8,512 bases of DNA, taken from positions 1-8,512 of the forward strand of contig DNFX01000037.1 in the NCBI GenBank assembly GCA_003486795.1. Reading direction: 5' to 3'. The notes beneath the pieces are model-generated. The model worked only from the letters and a program-made list of their open reading frames with translations. It did not search any database and was not told where the DNA came from. A program made the translations under genes and the position numbers. Source of the DNA: Actinomycetota bacterium (GTDB lineage Bacteria > Actinomycetota > Humimicrobiia > Humimicrobiales > Humimicrobiaceae). Of this stretch, positions 1-6,210 are shown piece after piece. The first letter of the stretch is position 1, and each line of letters opens with the position of its first letter.

Positions 1-387
<387 letters not shown>

Positions 388-390
388 ATT

Positions 391-395
391 AAGGA
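391..395 (+). promoter_or_regulatory. Ribosome binding site of the PHP gene
   Basis: AAGGA lies 6 bp before the ATG at 402, which favours that start over the in-frame ATG 13 codons later. The site sits in the short gap after the aldolase stop, as expected within an operon. Confidence 0.6.
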
Positions 396-401
396 TTTGA
401 C

Positions 402-1409
402 ATGAAAGATAATTTAAAAAATAAAGAAAATTTTTTGGAAATGAATAAAACTGACGAAAACAGATATGTTCCCCGTTATGAATGTGATCTGCACTGCCAT
501 ACAAACAGGTCAGACGGTAATGATTCACCGACAGAGTTCATTTTAAGGGCAAAAGAATTGAAAATGAAAGCAGTTGCAATAACGGACCATGATATAATCC
601 CCCCGCTTTTTGTTGAAGATGAAAACGGTAAAAATATATCTTCGATAATTTTTGCAAAAGAAAATAATATCGATCTTGTTCTTGGTTATGAATTTTCATG
701 TGACACAAATGTTGATGATGTCCATATACTGGGCTATGAGTGTGACTGGGAAAACAGGGATATTATCACGGAGTCCTTAAGAGCAAAAAAATCAAAACCG
801 GATGCTTACAGAAAATTATGCAAAGTTCTTAGCGATAACGGATATGAGATAGATTTTGATTCGGAGATTCTCCAATACCGGGATATAAACAATCAGGTAT
901 GCAGCAGAAAGCCTGAAGAAGTTGAGAAGAAAATGATTTTTGAGACAATGGCCAGAAAAGGATTTGCTCCTTCCTGGCAGGATGCAAAAATCATGGTAAG
1001 AGATAATCCGCTTTTTAATATAAGGAGAGAAAAAATAAATCCCATTGATGCAATAAGGATAATAAAAGATGCAGGCGGGAAAGCGGTACTTGCACACCCT
1101 TATCTGATTGACGAGATTGTTGTTTCAGGAGAATTCGGAAGGCTGACAAGATATGAGTATATAAGCAGGCTCATAAATGCCGGTCTTGACGGCATTGAAG
1201 CAACCTATACTTATGACAAGACTTCATATAAAGGGAGTATGAGCCCCGCTGAGATTAAAAAAGAAGTCGAAGATTTGTTTGGCAAAAAAGTCAGATTTTT
1301 CACTGGCGGTTCGGATTATCACAATGATGGCAAAAAGGGTGTCAGAAATCCAAGAATGATTGGAGAAGCCGGTATTTCCTATAAAGAATTTATAAAAATC
1401 TTTTATTAA
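402..1409 (+). CDS. PHP-domain metal-dependent phosphoesterase
   Basis: This 335-residue protein of the polymerase-and-histidinol-phosphatase (PHP) superfamily should hydrolyse a phosphoester with a two- or three-metal centre in the cytoplasm. All metal-ligand motifs are visible: HCHTNRSDG (His31, His33, Asp38), TDHD (61-64), GYEFS with Glu97, DVHILGY with His108, LAHPY with His232, and GGSDYH with Asp305 and His307. About 120 residues between the GYEFS/DVHILGY part and the LAHPY motif form an insertion, as in the TrpH/YciV group, whose members act on 3',5'-nucleotide bisphosphates or RNA 5' ends. At 335 residues it is longer than E. coli TrpH, and about 26 residues precede the first motif. 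Its place between an aldolase and a transketolase suggests a sugar-phosphate or cyclic-phosphate substrate, but that is inference. Histidinol phosphatase is a less likely alternative because no histidine genes are nearby. Confidence 0.85.
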   Translation: MKDNLKNKENFLEMNKTDENRYVPRYECDLHCHTNRSDGNDSPTEFILRAKELKMKAVAITDHDIIPPLFVEDENGKNISSIIFAKENNIDLVLGYEFSCDTNVDDVHILGYECDWENRDIITESLRAKKSKPDAYRKLCKVLSDNGYEIDFDSEILQYRDINNQVCSRKPEEVEKKMIFETMARKGFAPSWQDAKIMVRDNPLFNIRREKINPIDAIRIIKDAGGKAVLAHPYLIDEIVVSGEFGRLTRYEYISRLINAGLDGIEATYTYDKTSYKGSMSPAEIKKEVEDLFGKKVRFFTGGSDYHNDGKKGVRNPRMIGEAGISYKEFIKIFY

Positions 1410-1457
1410 AACTGATATTTGGATAAAATAAAAAACTGGTGTTTGGAAGGACCGGAT

Positions 1458-1485
1458 ATATTTATATTTGACAAAATATTTATAT
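1458..1485 (+). repeat. Pair of 10-bp direct repeats around TTGACA
   Basis: The 10-mer ATATTTATAT occurs at 1458-1467 and again at 1476-1485, 18 bp apart. The 8 bp between them contain TTGACA (1468-1473), a perfect -35 hexamer. A weak -10 (TATTAA, 1494-1499) follows at a long 20-bp spacing. This is the 110-bp gap before the transketolase genes. It may be a promoter with a regulator site, but the sequence is low-complexity and chance is possible. Confidence 0.3.
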
Positions 1486-1509
1486 AGAAGATTTATTAAT
1501 ATTTTTAAC

Positions 1510-1520
1510 AAAGGTAAGGA
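1510..1520 (+). promoter_or_regulatory. Ribosome binding site with two possible starts for the transketolase N subunit
   Basis: Two overlapping Shine-Dalgarno-like stretches occur: AAAGG (1510-1514) fits the ATG at 1520, and AAGGA (1516-1520) fits the in-frame ATG at 1526. The second choice gives a protein two residues shorter; both are plausible. Confidence 0.5.
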
Positions 1521-2389
1521 TGATTATGACAGTTGCTCTTGATAAAGCTGAAATAAGGCAGCTTACAGAAAGATCTTACAAATGCAGAAAGAACATTCTT
1601 AAGATGATGCGACTTGGAGAAGCACACATAGGAGGAGCTTTTTCAAGTCTTGATATTTTAACTGTTCTTTACAACAAAATATTAAACCACAATCCCAAAG
1701 AACCGAAATGGGAAAAAAGGGACAGGTTTATATTGTCTGCAGGACACAAATGCATGGCTCTTTATACCACTCTTGCAGATCAGGGATATTTCGGGGAGGA
1801 AGTTCTCTGGACATATAACTCGTTCAATACAAAAGTCCCCATGCATCCTGATGAGAAAGCTCTTCCGGGAATAGAATTTCCTACAGGTTCGCTTGGCCAT
1901 GGTCTTGCAGTCGGACAGGGAATGGCACATATTGCAAGAATGGAAAATCCTCCTTTCAGGGTGTTCGTGATGCTCGGAGATGGAGAAAGTGCAGAGGGAA
2001 GTGTCTGGGAAGCGATAATGTCAGCCGGCCATCACAAACTTGATAATCTGATTGCGATAGTTGACAGGAACGGGCTTCAGGTAAACGGAGAGACTTCAAA
2101 AATCATGGATACAAGTGTTCTTGAAGAGAAATACAAAGCTTTCGGATGGGCTGTGAAAACAATAAACGGACATGATTTTAACCAGATATATAATACACTC
2201 TCAGGCGTTCCTTTCGTTAAAGGCAAACCTTCGGCAATAATTGCAGATACCATCAAATGCAAAGGACTTTCTTTTGCAGAAAAGAAATATGAATTTCATC
2301 ACTGGCATTTCAAGGCGAATGAAATAGATGATGCTATAGTTAATGTTGAAAACAGCTGCAGAGAGGAGTTGGTAAGAGTTGAAAAGTAA
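1520..2389 (+). CDS. Transketolase, N-terminal (thiamine-diphosphate binding) subunit
   Basis: The 289-residue protein corresponds to the first half of a transketolase. It binds thiamine diphosphate and pairs with the next gene product to transfer two-carbon ketol units between sugar phosphates. The cofactor motif is clear: GDGESAEG starting at residue 153, ending about 30 residues later in DRN (Asn184). Other family segments are SAGHKCMALY (73-82), FPTGSLGHGLA (120-130) and EAHIGGAFSSLDIL (34-47). SAGH replaces the more usual SKGH. Length matches split transketolase N subunits of about 270-290 residues, so this is a natural half and not a truncation. It overlaps the C subunit gene by 11 nt, which implies coupled translation and equal dosage. 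Start is ATG 1520 or 1526. Sugar-specific relatives exist (for example apulose-4-phosphate and sulfosugar transketolases), so the pentose phosphate role should not be assumed. Confidence 0.93.
   Translation: MIMTVALDKAEIRQLTERSYKCRKNILKMMRLGEAHIGGAFSSLDILTVLYNKILNHNPKEPKWEKRDRFILSAGHKCMALYTTLADQGYFGEEVLWTYNSFNTKVPMHPDEKALPGIEFPTGSLGHGLAVGQGMAHIARMENPPFRVFVMLGDGESAEGSVWEAIMSAGHHKLDNLIAIVDRNGLQVNGETSKIMDTSVLEEKYKAFGWAVKTINGHDFNQIYNTLSGVPFVKGKPSAIIADTIKCKGLSFAEKKYEFHHWHFKANEIDDAIVNVENSCREELVRVEK
2361..2368 (+). promoter_or_regulatory. Ribosome binding site deciding the TTG start of the C subunit
   Basis: GAGAGGAG, inside the end of the N-subunit gene, lies 10 bp before TTG 2379. It supports a TTG start with an 11-nt gene overlap, and no ATG candidate is close by in frame. 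Confidence 0.6.
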
Positions 2390-3362
2390 TTATAAAAATC
2401 TGATTTTTAGAGATATTAATGATGATGCCATTCTGGAAGACCCGAGAAAAATACTCGCTGAGGAGCTTGTTGAACTCGGGAAAACAAATAAAGATATTGT
2501 CTTTGTTTCTATTGATTCTTCTCTTGGAGCTTCAGGTGGTCCGTTCAACAAAAGTTTCCCTGAAAGACATTTTGAATTCGGGATTGCAGAGCAGAACGGT
2601 ATGGGGGAAGCTGCCGGAATGGCTACCTGTGGAAAAATACCTTTCATAGCAGGATATGTACCCTTTGTATCTTACAGGTGCTTTGAACAGGTCCGTGATG
2701 ATGTATGCAAAACCAATTTAAATGTGAATATTATTGGCAATAACAGCGGATTTTCTGTAAGTACACTGGGACCTACACATGTGGTTCTTGAGGATGTCGG
2801 AGTACTCAGGAGTCTTCCCAATCTGACAATTCTCAGCCCTGCTGATGGTACGGAATACAGACAGGTGGCAAAGGTTGCATCTGAAATCAAAGGTCCTGTC
2901 TATATAAGGGTTTCAAGAATAAAAGCAAGAAAAATATTTGATGATGAGCATAAGCTTATACCGGGCAAAGCAGACATTCTAAAAGATGAAGGAGACATTA
3001 CGATAATTGCCACGGGCACCATGACCCTTAATGCACTTGTTGCATCTTCAATGCTTGAAGCAAGAGGAATAAAAGCAAGAGTTATAAACATGAGCACAAT
3101 AAAACCCATAGATGAAGATGTCGTTATAGATGCTGCAAATAAAACAAAGAAAATAGTTACAGTAGAAGAACATTCAGTTATCAATGGTCTTGGTGCTGCT
3201 GTTGCAGAAGTAGTTGTTAAAAACAATCCTGTGAAAATGAAATTTATAGGAACACCTGACAAATTCGCAGTAGTCGGCAGTTATGAGGAATGCCTTGATT
3301 ATTATAATCTTACTCCTGAAAAAATAGCTTTACAGGTAGCCGATTTTGCAAGAGAATCATAA
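2379..3362 (+). CDS. Transketolase, C-terminal (pyrimidine-binding) subunit
   Basis: This 327-residue protein is the second half of the split transketolase. It carries the pyrimidine-binding domain, with the catalytic glutamate that activates the cofactor (Glu71 in FGIAEQN), followed by the C-terminal transketolase domain from about residue 190. Typical segments are SIDSSLGASGG (44-54), GPTHVVLEDV (131-140), where relatives often have GATHQALEDI, and LSPADGTE (152-159). The active site forms at the interface with the N subunit. The C-terminal domain continues to the end (EEHSVINGLGAAVAE near 265-280), so the protein is complete. Translation starts at TTG 2379, 11 nt before the upstream stop. 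About 20 residues precede the conserved DPRKILAEEL start of the domain. A distant relative is the 1-deoxyxylulose-5-phosphate synthase family, but the split organisation and motifs fit transketolase. Confidence 0.93.
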   Translation: MKSNYKNLIFRDINDDAILEDPRKILAEELVELGKTNKDIVFVSIDSSLGASGGPFNKSFPERHFEFGIAEQNGMGEAAGMATCGKIPFIAGYVPFVSYRCFEQVRDDVCKTNLNVNIIGNNSGFSVSTLGPTHVVLEDVGVLRSLPNLTILSPADGTEYRQVAKVASEIKGPVYIRVSRIKARKIFDDEHKLIPGKADILKDEGDITIIATGTMTLNALVASSMLEARGIKARVINMSTIKPIDEDVVIDAANKTKKIVTVEEHSVINGLGAAVAEVVVKNNPVKMKFIGTPDKFAVVGSYEECLDYYNLTPEKIALQVADFARES

Positions 3363-3390
3363 ATAAATTTTCTAAATTAATAAAATATTA

Positions 3391-3402
3391 TAGATTAATC
3401 TA
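3391..3402. promoter_or_regulatory. Perfect 12-bp palindrome before the isomerase gene
   Basis: TAGATTAATCTA reads the same on both strands and sits 5 bp before the strong Shine-Dalgarno of the isomerase gene, in the 55-bp gap after the transketolase. It could be a regulator site, possibly for the SorC protein encoded downstream, or a small leader hairpin. The composition is AT-rich, so chance cannot be excluded. Confidence 0.35.
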
Positions 3403-3407
3403 ATATC

Positions 3408-3414
3408 GGGAGGA
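3408..3414 (+). promoter_or_regulatory. Strong ribosome binding site of the isomerase gene
   Basis: GGGAGGA lies 3 bp before ATG 3418. This is among the best Shine-Dalgarno sequences in the window and fixes the start. Confidence 0.65.
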
Positions 3415-3417
3415 TAA

Positions 3418-3864
3418 ATGAAAATTGCAATAGGTTGTGACCATCAGGCAGAAGTCATTGATATGAAAAATGCACTTATAGAAGTTTTAAAGGAAAAAGG
3501 TATTGAGTTTAAAGATTTCGGTGTATTTTCAACTGACCCTGTGGATTACCCGGATATCGCAAAAACAGTCACACTTGAAGTTCAGAACGGAAATTTTGAC
3601 AGGGGTATTCTTGTCTGCGGGACAGGAATAGGAATGGCAATATGTGCCAACAAATTTGACGGAATAAGAGCAGCAGTATGCCATGATCTTTATTCCACAC
3701 AGAGATCAATCCTTTCAAATAACTGTAATATGGCAGCATTCGGAGCACTTGTTACCGGTAAAAATTCTGCACAGGAACTTTTAAAAGTATGGCTTGACCT
3801 TGAATTTGTCGAAGGAAGATCTTCAAAAAAAGTTGCAAAGATATCTGAGCTTGAAAAGCTTTAA
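3418..3864 (+). CDS. RpiB/LacAB-family sugar-phosphate isomerase, atypical active site
   Basis: A complete 148-residue member of the RpiB/LacAB fold, normal in length. Such enzymes interconvert aldose and ketose phosphates through an enediol. Conserved features are GCDH (6-9), DYPD with Tyr44, the catalytic-cysteine loop LVCGTGIGMAI (Cys67), ANKFDGIRAAVC (77-88) and GRSSKKV (133-139). Compared with E. coli RpiB from memory, two residues differ. The ring-opening histidine of the HN(D)xN motif (E. coli His99) aligns with Ser100, and the arginine in the FGxR motif aligns with Leu111. A histidine in CHD (His89) might compensate. The gene follows the split transketolase by 55 bp with its own strong Shine-Dalgarno sequence. 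Standard ribose-5-phosphate isomerase is possible, but an isomerase for a substrate that does not form a ring, such as a tetrose derivative, fits the residues better. The name rpiB is therefore not assigned. Confidence 0.88.
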   Translation: MKIAIGCDHQAEVIDMKNALIEVLKEKGIEFKDFGVFSTDPVDYPDIAKTVTLEVQNGNFDRGILVCGTGIGMAICANKFDGIRAAVCHDLYSTQRSILSNNCNMAAFGALVTGKNSAQELLKVWLDLEFVEGRSSKKVAKISELEKL

Positions 3865-3873
3865 AAATCATAA

Positions 3874-3902
3874 GTTATTTAAATTTGTAATTTATAAATA
3901 AC
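3874..3902. repeat. AT-rich interrupted inverted repeat after the isomerase gene
   Basis: GTTATTTAAATT (3874-3885) pairs with AATTTATAAATAAC (3889-3902) with a 2-nt bulge and a 3-nt loop. It lies 10 bp after the isomerase stop. With almost no G/C and no U-run it is a poor terminator, and it may instead be an operator for the SorC regulator. Weak evidence. Confidence 0.3.
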
Positions 3903-3928
3903 CAGGATTAAAATAAATGGCTGCCGGG

Positions 3929-3955
3929 TTTACTGATATTATGTTTTTTACTGAT
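3929..3955 (+). repeat. Direct repeat TTTACTGAT upstream of the SorC-family gene
   Basis: TTTACTGAT occurs at 3929-3937 and 3947-3955, 18 bp apart, 32 bp before the start codon. TTTACT could act as a -35 (3929-3934) with GATTAT (3953-3958) as a -10 at 18-bp spacing. Repeats on one face of the DNA helix (roughly two turns) are compatible with a multimeric regulator site, possibly autoregulation. Confidence 0.35.
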
Positions 3956-3986
3956 TATTTAAACATATTTGGATGATTAAATAAAA

Positions 3987-4943
3987 ATGGCTTATGATTT
4001 CAGATTAATGGTAAAAGTGGCCACTCTTTATTATAAAGATGGCCTTACCCAGGATGAGATTTCAAAAAAAATAAAAGTTTCCAAATACCAGGTAAACAGG
4101 GTTTTGAAAAGAGCTCTGGAAGCCGGTATTGTCCAGATCACAATAAATGATTCAATGTCTGGCATTTCAAACCTTGAAGAAAAGCTTGAAAAAACTTTTA
4201 ACTTAAAAAGAGCAATAGTAATAGATAATCTCGGACTTTCTGACAAAGAATTAAAAGTCAAGATGGGCCAGGCAGCAGCAAGGTATTTACTGGAAATCAT
4301 AAAAAATCAGGATGTTATAGGAATAGCCTGGGGAACTACCGTTAACGAAGTGGTAAATCATCTTCCGGCTAAAATAAATAAGGATGTAGAAGTAGTACAG
4401 GTAACCGGGGGAATACACCAGCTTGCACTAAATCTTAACTGCCAGGATATTGCAAGAAGACTTGCAGATAAATTTGACAAGGAACCCCATCTGATTTATG
4501 CGCCTGCAATAGTAGAATCAAAGAACCTGAGAGATCTTCTTCTGAGAGAGCAGTCCATAAGAGATACTTTCAAATATTTTAAAGGTATAAGTATAGCTCT
4601 TGCAGGAATTGGAGCGATATCCAAAAAACTGACCTCTTCCCTTGTTGAAACAGGCAGTATAAATGAAGTAGAGATCGAGAAATTGAAAAACCAGTCAGCA
4701 GTCGGTGATGTATTTTCCCATTTTATTGATATTAACGGAAAGATCATAGATAAAAGCATAGACAATAAAATGATAACAATTTCAATTGATGATATTTTAA
4801 GGATACCATATCTAATAGGCGTAGCGGGTGGCGAATCAAAAGCAGAAGCTATACTGGGAGCCATACGCGGCAGGTATGTTAATATACTTGTAACTGACAA
4901 TAAAGCCGCATCAAAATTATTGAAATTGCAAACCAGCCATTGA
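3987..4943 (+). CDS. SorC-family (DeoR/EryD-like) sugar-responsive transcriptional regulator
   Basis: A complete 318-residue regulator. Residues about 20-41 form the helix-turn-helix (LTQDEISKKI, VSKYQVNRVLKR). From about residue 58 onward runs the SorC sugar-phosphate-binding domain, with GIAWGTTVNEVV (112-123), the VTGG segment after VVQ, LAGIGAI near 205-211, AVGDVFSHF near 232-240 and the C-terminal GGESKAEAILGAIRG segment. Members bind phosphorylated sugars (deoxyribose phosphate, erythritol or sorbose products, glycolytic intermediates) and control nearby catabolic operons. It lies 122 bp after the isomerase gene on the same strand and is the obvious candidate to regulate the upstream cluster. 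The ATG at 3987 has only a weak, distant GGAT, so translation may be low, which suits a regulator. No other start fits the full helix-turn-helix. The effector is unknown. A CggR-like role in central glycolysis is less likely because no glycolytic operon is seen here. Confidence 0.9.
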   Translation: MAYDFRLMVKVATLYYKDGLTQDEISKKIKVSKYQVNRVLKRALEAGIVQITINDSMSGISNLEEKLEKTFNLKRAIVIDNLGLSDKELKVKMGQAAARYLLEIIKNQDVIGIAWGTTVNEVVNHLPAKINKDVEVVQVTGGIHQLALNLNCQDIARRLADKFDKEPHLIYAPAIVESKNLRDLLLREQSIRDTFKYFKGISIALAGIGAISKKLTSSLVETGSINEVEIEKLKNQSAVGDVFSHFIDINGKIIDKSIDNKMITISIDDILRIPYLIGVAGGESKAEAILGAIRGRYVNILVTDNKAASKLLKLQTSH

Positions 4944-4968
4944 TCCCCAAAAGATTTTTATAATATTT

Positions 4969-4997
4969 TTTACTTTTCAGAATTTTATATATATAAT
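4969..4997 (+). promoter_or_regulatory. Promoter of the LacI-family gene
   Basis: A perfect -10 hexamer TATAAT (4992-4997) lies 17 bp after TTTACT (4969-4974), a 4-of-6 match to the -35 consensus. Transcription would begin near 5004, just before the operator palindrome and 35-40 bp before the start codon. Confidence 0.65.
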
Positions 4998-5009
4998 TTT
5001 TATATTGTA

Positions 5010-5023
5010 AAAAAACGTTTTTT
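5010..5023. promoter_or_regulatory. CG-centred palindromic operator, probably bound by the LacI-family protein
   Basis: AAAAAACGTTTTTT is a perfect 14-bp palindrome with a central CpG, the geometry expected for LacI-family sites, whose hinge leucine inserts at the central CG step. It lies just downstream of the predicted transcription start and 17 bp before the start codon, so binding should repress the regulator's own gene. A near-copy occurs near the right end of the window. Confidence 0.6.
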
Positions 5024-5034
5024 CTTAAAGAAAA
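5020..5034 (+). repeat. Inverted repeat in the leader of the LacI-family gene
   Basis: TTTTCTT (5020-5026), one base, then AAGAAAA (5028-5034) form a perfect inverted repeat overlapping the operator's right arm. It contains the only weak Shine-Dalgarno-like AAAG of the next gene. It might be an RNA hairpin or a second half of the regulator site. Confidence 0.3.
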
Positions 5035-5040
5035 TTATAT

Positions 5041-6093
5041 ATGAAAGACTCTGAAAAAAGAAAATCCACCGTTACTTCCATAAAAGACATTGCAAGTGAA
5101 GCAGGAGTTGCCATCTCGACAGTTTCCAATGTAATAAATGGAACAAGATTTGTTGCCGAAAAAACCAGGTTAAAGGTCCAGGACGCTATTGAAAAACTTC
5201 ATTACAGGCCGAATATAATTGCCAGGGGACTTAGGATAAAAAGCACAAGGGCAATAGGAGTTATTCTCCCTGATATCAGTTCATCATTTTTCTCACAGGT
5301 AATATACGGTATAGAGGAAATTTCAAGAGAGAGAAACTACACAATGATACTGGGGTGCACCAATTTTGATTTCAGGGAAGAAATTAAAATAGCAAACAAA
5401 CTTCTTGACTCATTCATAGACGGATTTATATTTTTTTCCGGTTTTGATAATTATGAGTTCATAAAAAAAATATATGACAGGAATATACCTATCGTAGTTG
5501 TCGACAAAGATCTTGGAGACAAGGAAATACCCACTGTTGTAATTGACAATATTTCCGCTGTTGAAAATTGTGTAGACTATCTTTGCAGTTATAATCATAA
5601 GAAAATATGTTATGTTACTTTTACCGGAGACAAGCAGACAACTGTAAGGCAAAGATACGAAGGATATCTTTCAGGGCTTAAAAAAAATAATATAGATTTT
5701 GACCCTGATTTTGTATTGATGAATGAGGAAATGAGGCTTAATGAAACAGCTTCCAGTTATAAAATTGTTAAAGAATTTCTGAAAAAAGGCAAACTGCCTA
5801 CTGCATTTCTGACTGCAGCCGATGTTTTTGCTTATGGTATACTGAGAGCTCTTTATGAAGAAGGATTCAAAGTCCCGGAAGATATATCTGTGATGGGATT
5901 TGACAATATACTGTTTTCTCAGTTTACCAGACCTCTTCTCACTACTCTGAAGCAGCAGAAAAGGCTTATGGGTAATATAGCGATGAACCTGCTTGTTGAT
6001 ATTATCGAAGGCAAGGAAGTTAAGGAAAAAACAATAATAGTACCTACATCTATTGTTGAGAGGGAATCTGTATCTTTTGCAAAAAATGAATGA
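5041..6093 (+). CDS. LacI-family transcriptional regulator
   Basis: A complete 350-residue repressor of the LacI/GalR family. The N-terminal helix-turn-helix is at about 14-33 (IKDIASEAGVAISTVSNVIN), followed by RPNIIARGLR (56-65), the hinge helix with the leucine (Leu64) that family members insert at the operator centre. Residues 70-340 are the periplasmic-binding-protein-like effector domain, starting AIGVILPDISSSFF and ending with the typical SVMGFDN and TTLKQQ segments. A tail of about 13 residues precedes the helix-turn-helix, slightly longer than usual. The gene has its own promoter and a CG-centred palindrome upstream, which suggests autoregulation. It sits 117 bp before a corrinoid methyltransferase pair on the same strand. 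LacI regulators usually sense sugars or nucleobases, so control of a methylamine-type module would be unusual; it may instead act on the downstream gene that has a matching operator. The effector is unknown. Confidence 0.93.
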   Translation: MKDSEKRKSTVTSIKDIASEAGVAISTVSNVINGTRFVAEKTRLKVQDAIEKLHYRPNIIARGLRIKSTRAIGVILPDISSSFFSQVIYGIEEISRERNYTMILGCTNFDFREEIKIANKLLDSFIDGFIFFSGFDNYEFIKKIYDRNIPIVVVDKDLGDKEIPTVVIDNISAVENCVDYLCSYNHKKICYVTFTGDKQTTVRQRYEGYLSGLKKNNIDFDPDFVLMNEEMRLNETASSYKIVKEFLKKGKLPTAFLTAADVFAYGILRALYEEGFKVPEDISVMGFDNILFSQFTRPLLTTLKQQKRLMGNIAMNLLVDIIEGKEVKEKTIIVPTSIVERESVSFAKNE

Positions 6094-6110
6094 TATTTTT
6101 AATAAAAAGG

Positions 6111-6138
6111 AGCAAATTTTTACAGTAGCAAATTTTTT
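6111..6138 (+). repeat. Tandem direct repeat AGCAAATTTTT before the corrinoid protein gene
   Basis: The 11-mer occurs at 6111-6121 and 6127-6137 with a 16-bp period, in the 117-bp gap between the LacI-family and corrinoid protein genes. It may be a regulator site or a small duplication; no function is known. Confidence 0.35.
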
Positions 6139-6141
6139 ATT

Positions 6142-6158
6142 CCGGATATTATATCGGG
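6142..6158. promoter_or_regulatory. Inverted repeat, candidate operator for the methyltransferase genes
   Basis: CCGGATAT-T-ATATCGGG is a 17-bp inverted repeat around base 6150 with one mismatched pair (6144/6156). It is the only G/C-containing symmetry in this AT-rich gap and lies 53 bp before the corrinoid gene start. It differs from the LacI-type palindrome, so a different regulator is likely. No clear promoter could be fixed here. Confidence 0.35.
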
Positions 6159-6200
6159 CTGATATATTAAAATATTTTTATGTGTCATGAATTTTTAGAA

Positions 6201-6208
6201 GGAGGGGG
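6201..6208 (+). promoter_or_regulatory. Strong ribosome binding site for the TTG start of the corrinoid gene
   Basis: GGAGGGGG ends 2 bp before TTG 6211, with its GGAGG core 5 bp away. Such a strong site supports the TTG start, since the next in-frame ATG (codon 14) would remove part of the first helix. Confidence 0.65.
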
Positions 6209-6210
6209 AA

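Noticed and set aside
1410..1460. CTGGT/ACCGG pairing after the PHP gene as a terminator
   Set aside because: The stem is only five pairs including a G-U, the loop is long, and no T-run follows.
2379..2389. Frameshift splitting a single full-length transketolase gene
   Set aside because: Both halves have natural family ends, the second has its own ribosome binding site and start, and two-subunit transketolases of these lengths are common.
4031..4900. Long reverse-strand open frames inside the SorC-family gene and similar ones inside other genes
   Set aside because: They lie fully opposite genes with clear family motifs, have no plausible starts, and show no recognisable domains.
6105..6130. 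AAAAAGGAGC, a good Shine-Dalgarno-like sequence after the LacI-family gene
   Set aside because: No ATG, GTG or TTG lies at a usable distance and no open frame follows, so it is not evidence for a small gene.
1453..6158. Shared word CCGGATAT in the gaps before the transketolase (1453) and corrinoid (6142) genes, and ATATCGGG before the isomerase (3403)
   Set aside because: CCGGATAT also appears inside coding regions (Pro-Asp-Ile codons), so the shared 8-mers are not enough to claim a common regulator site.
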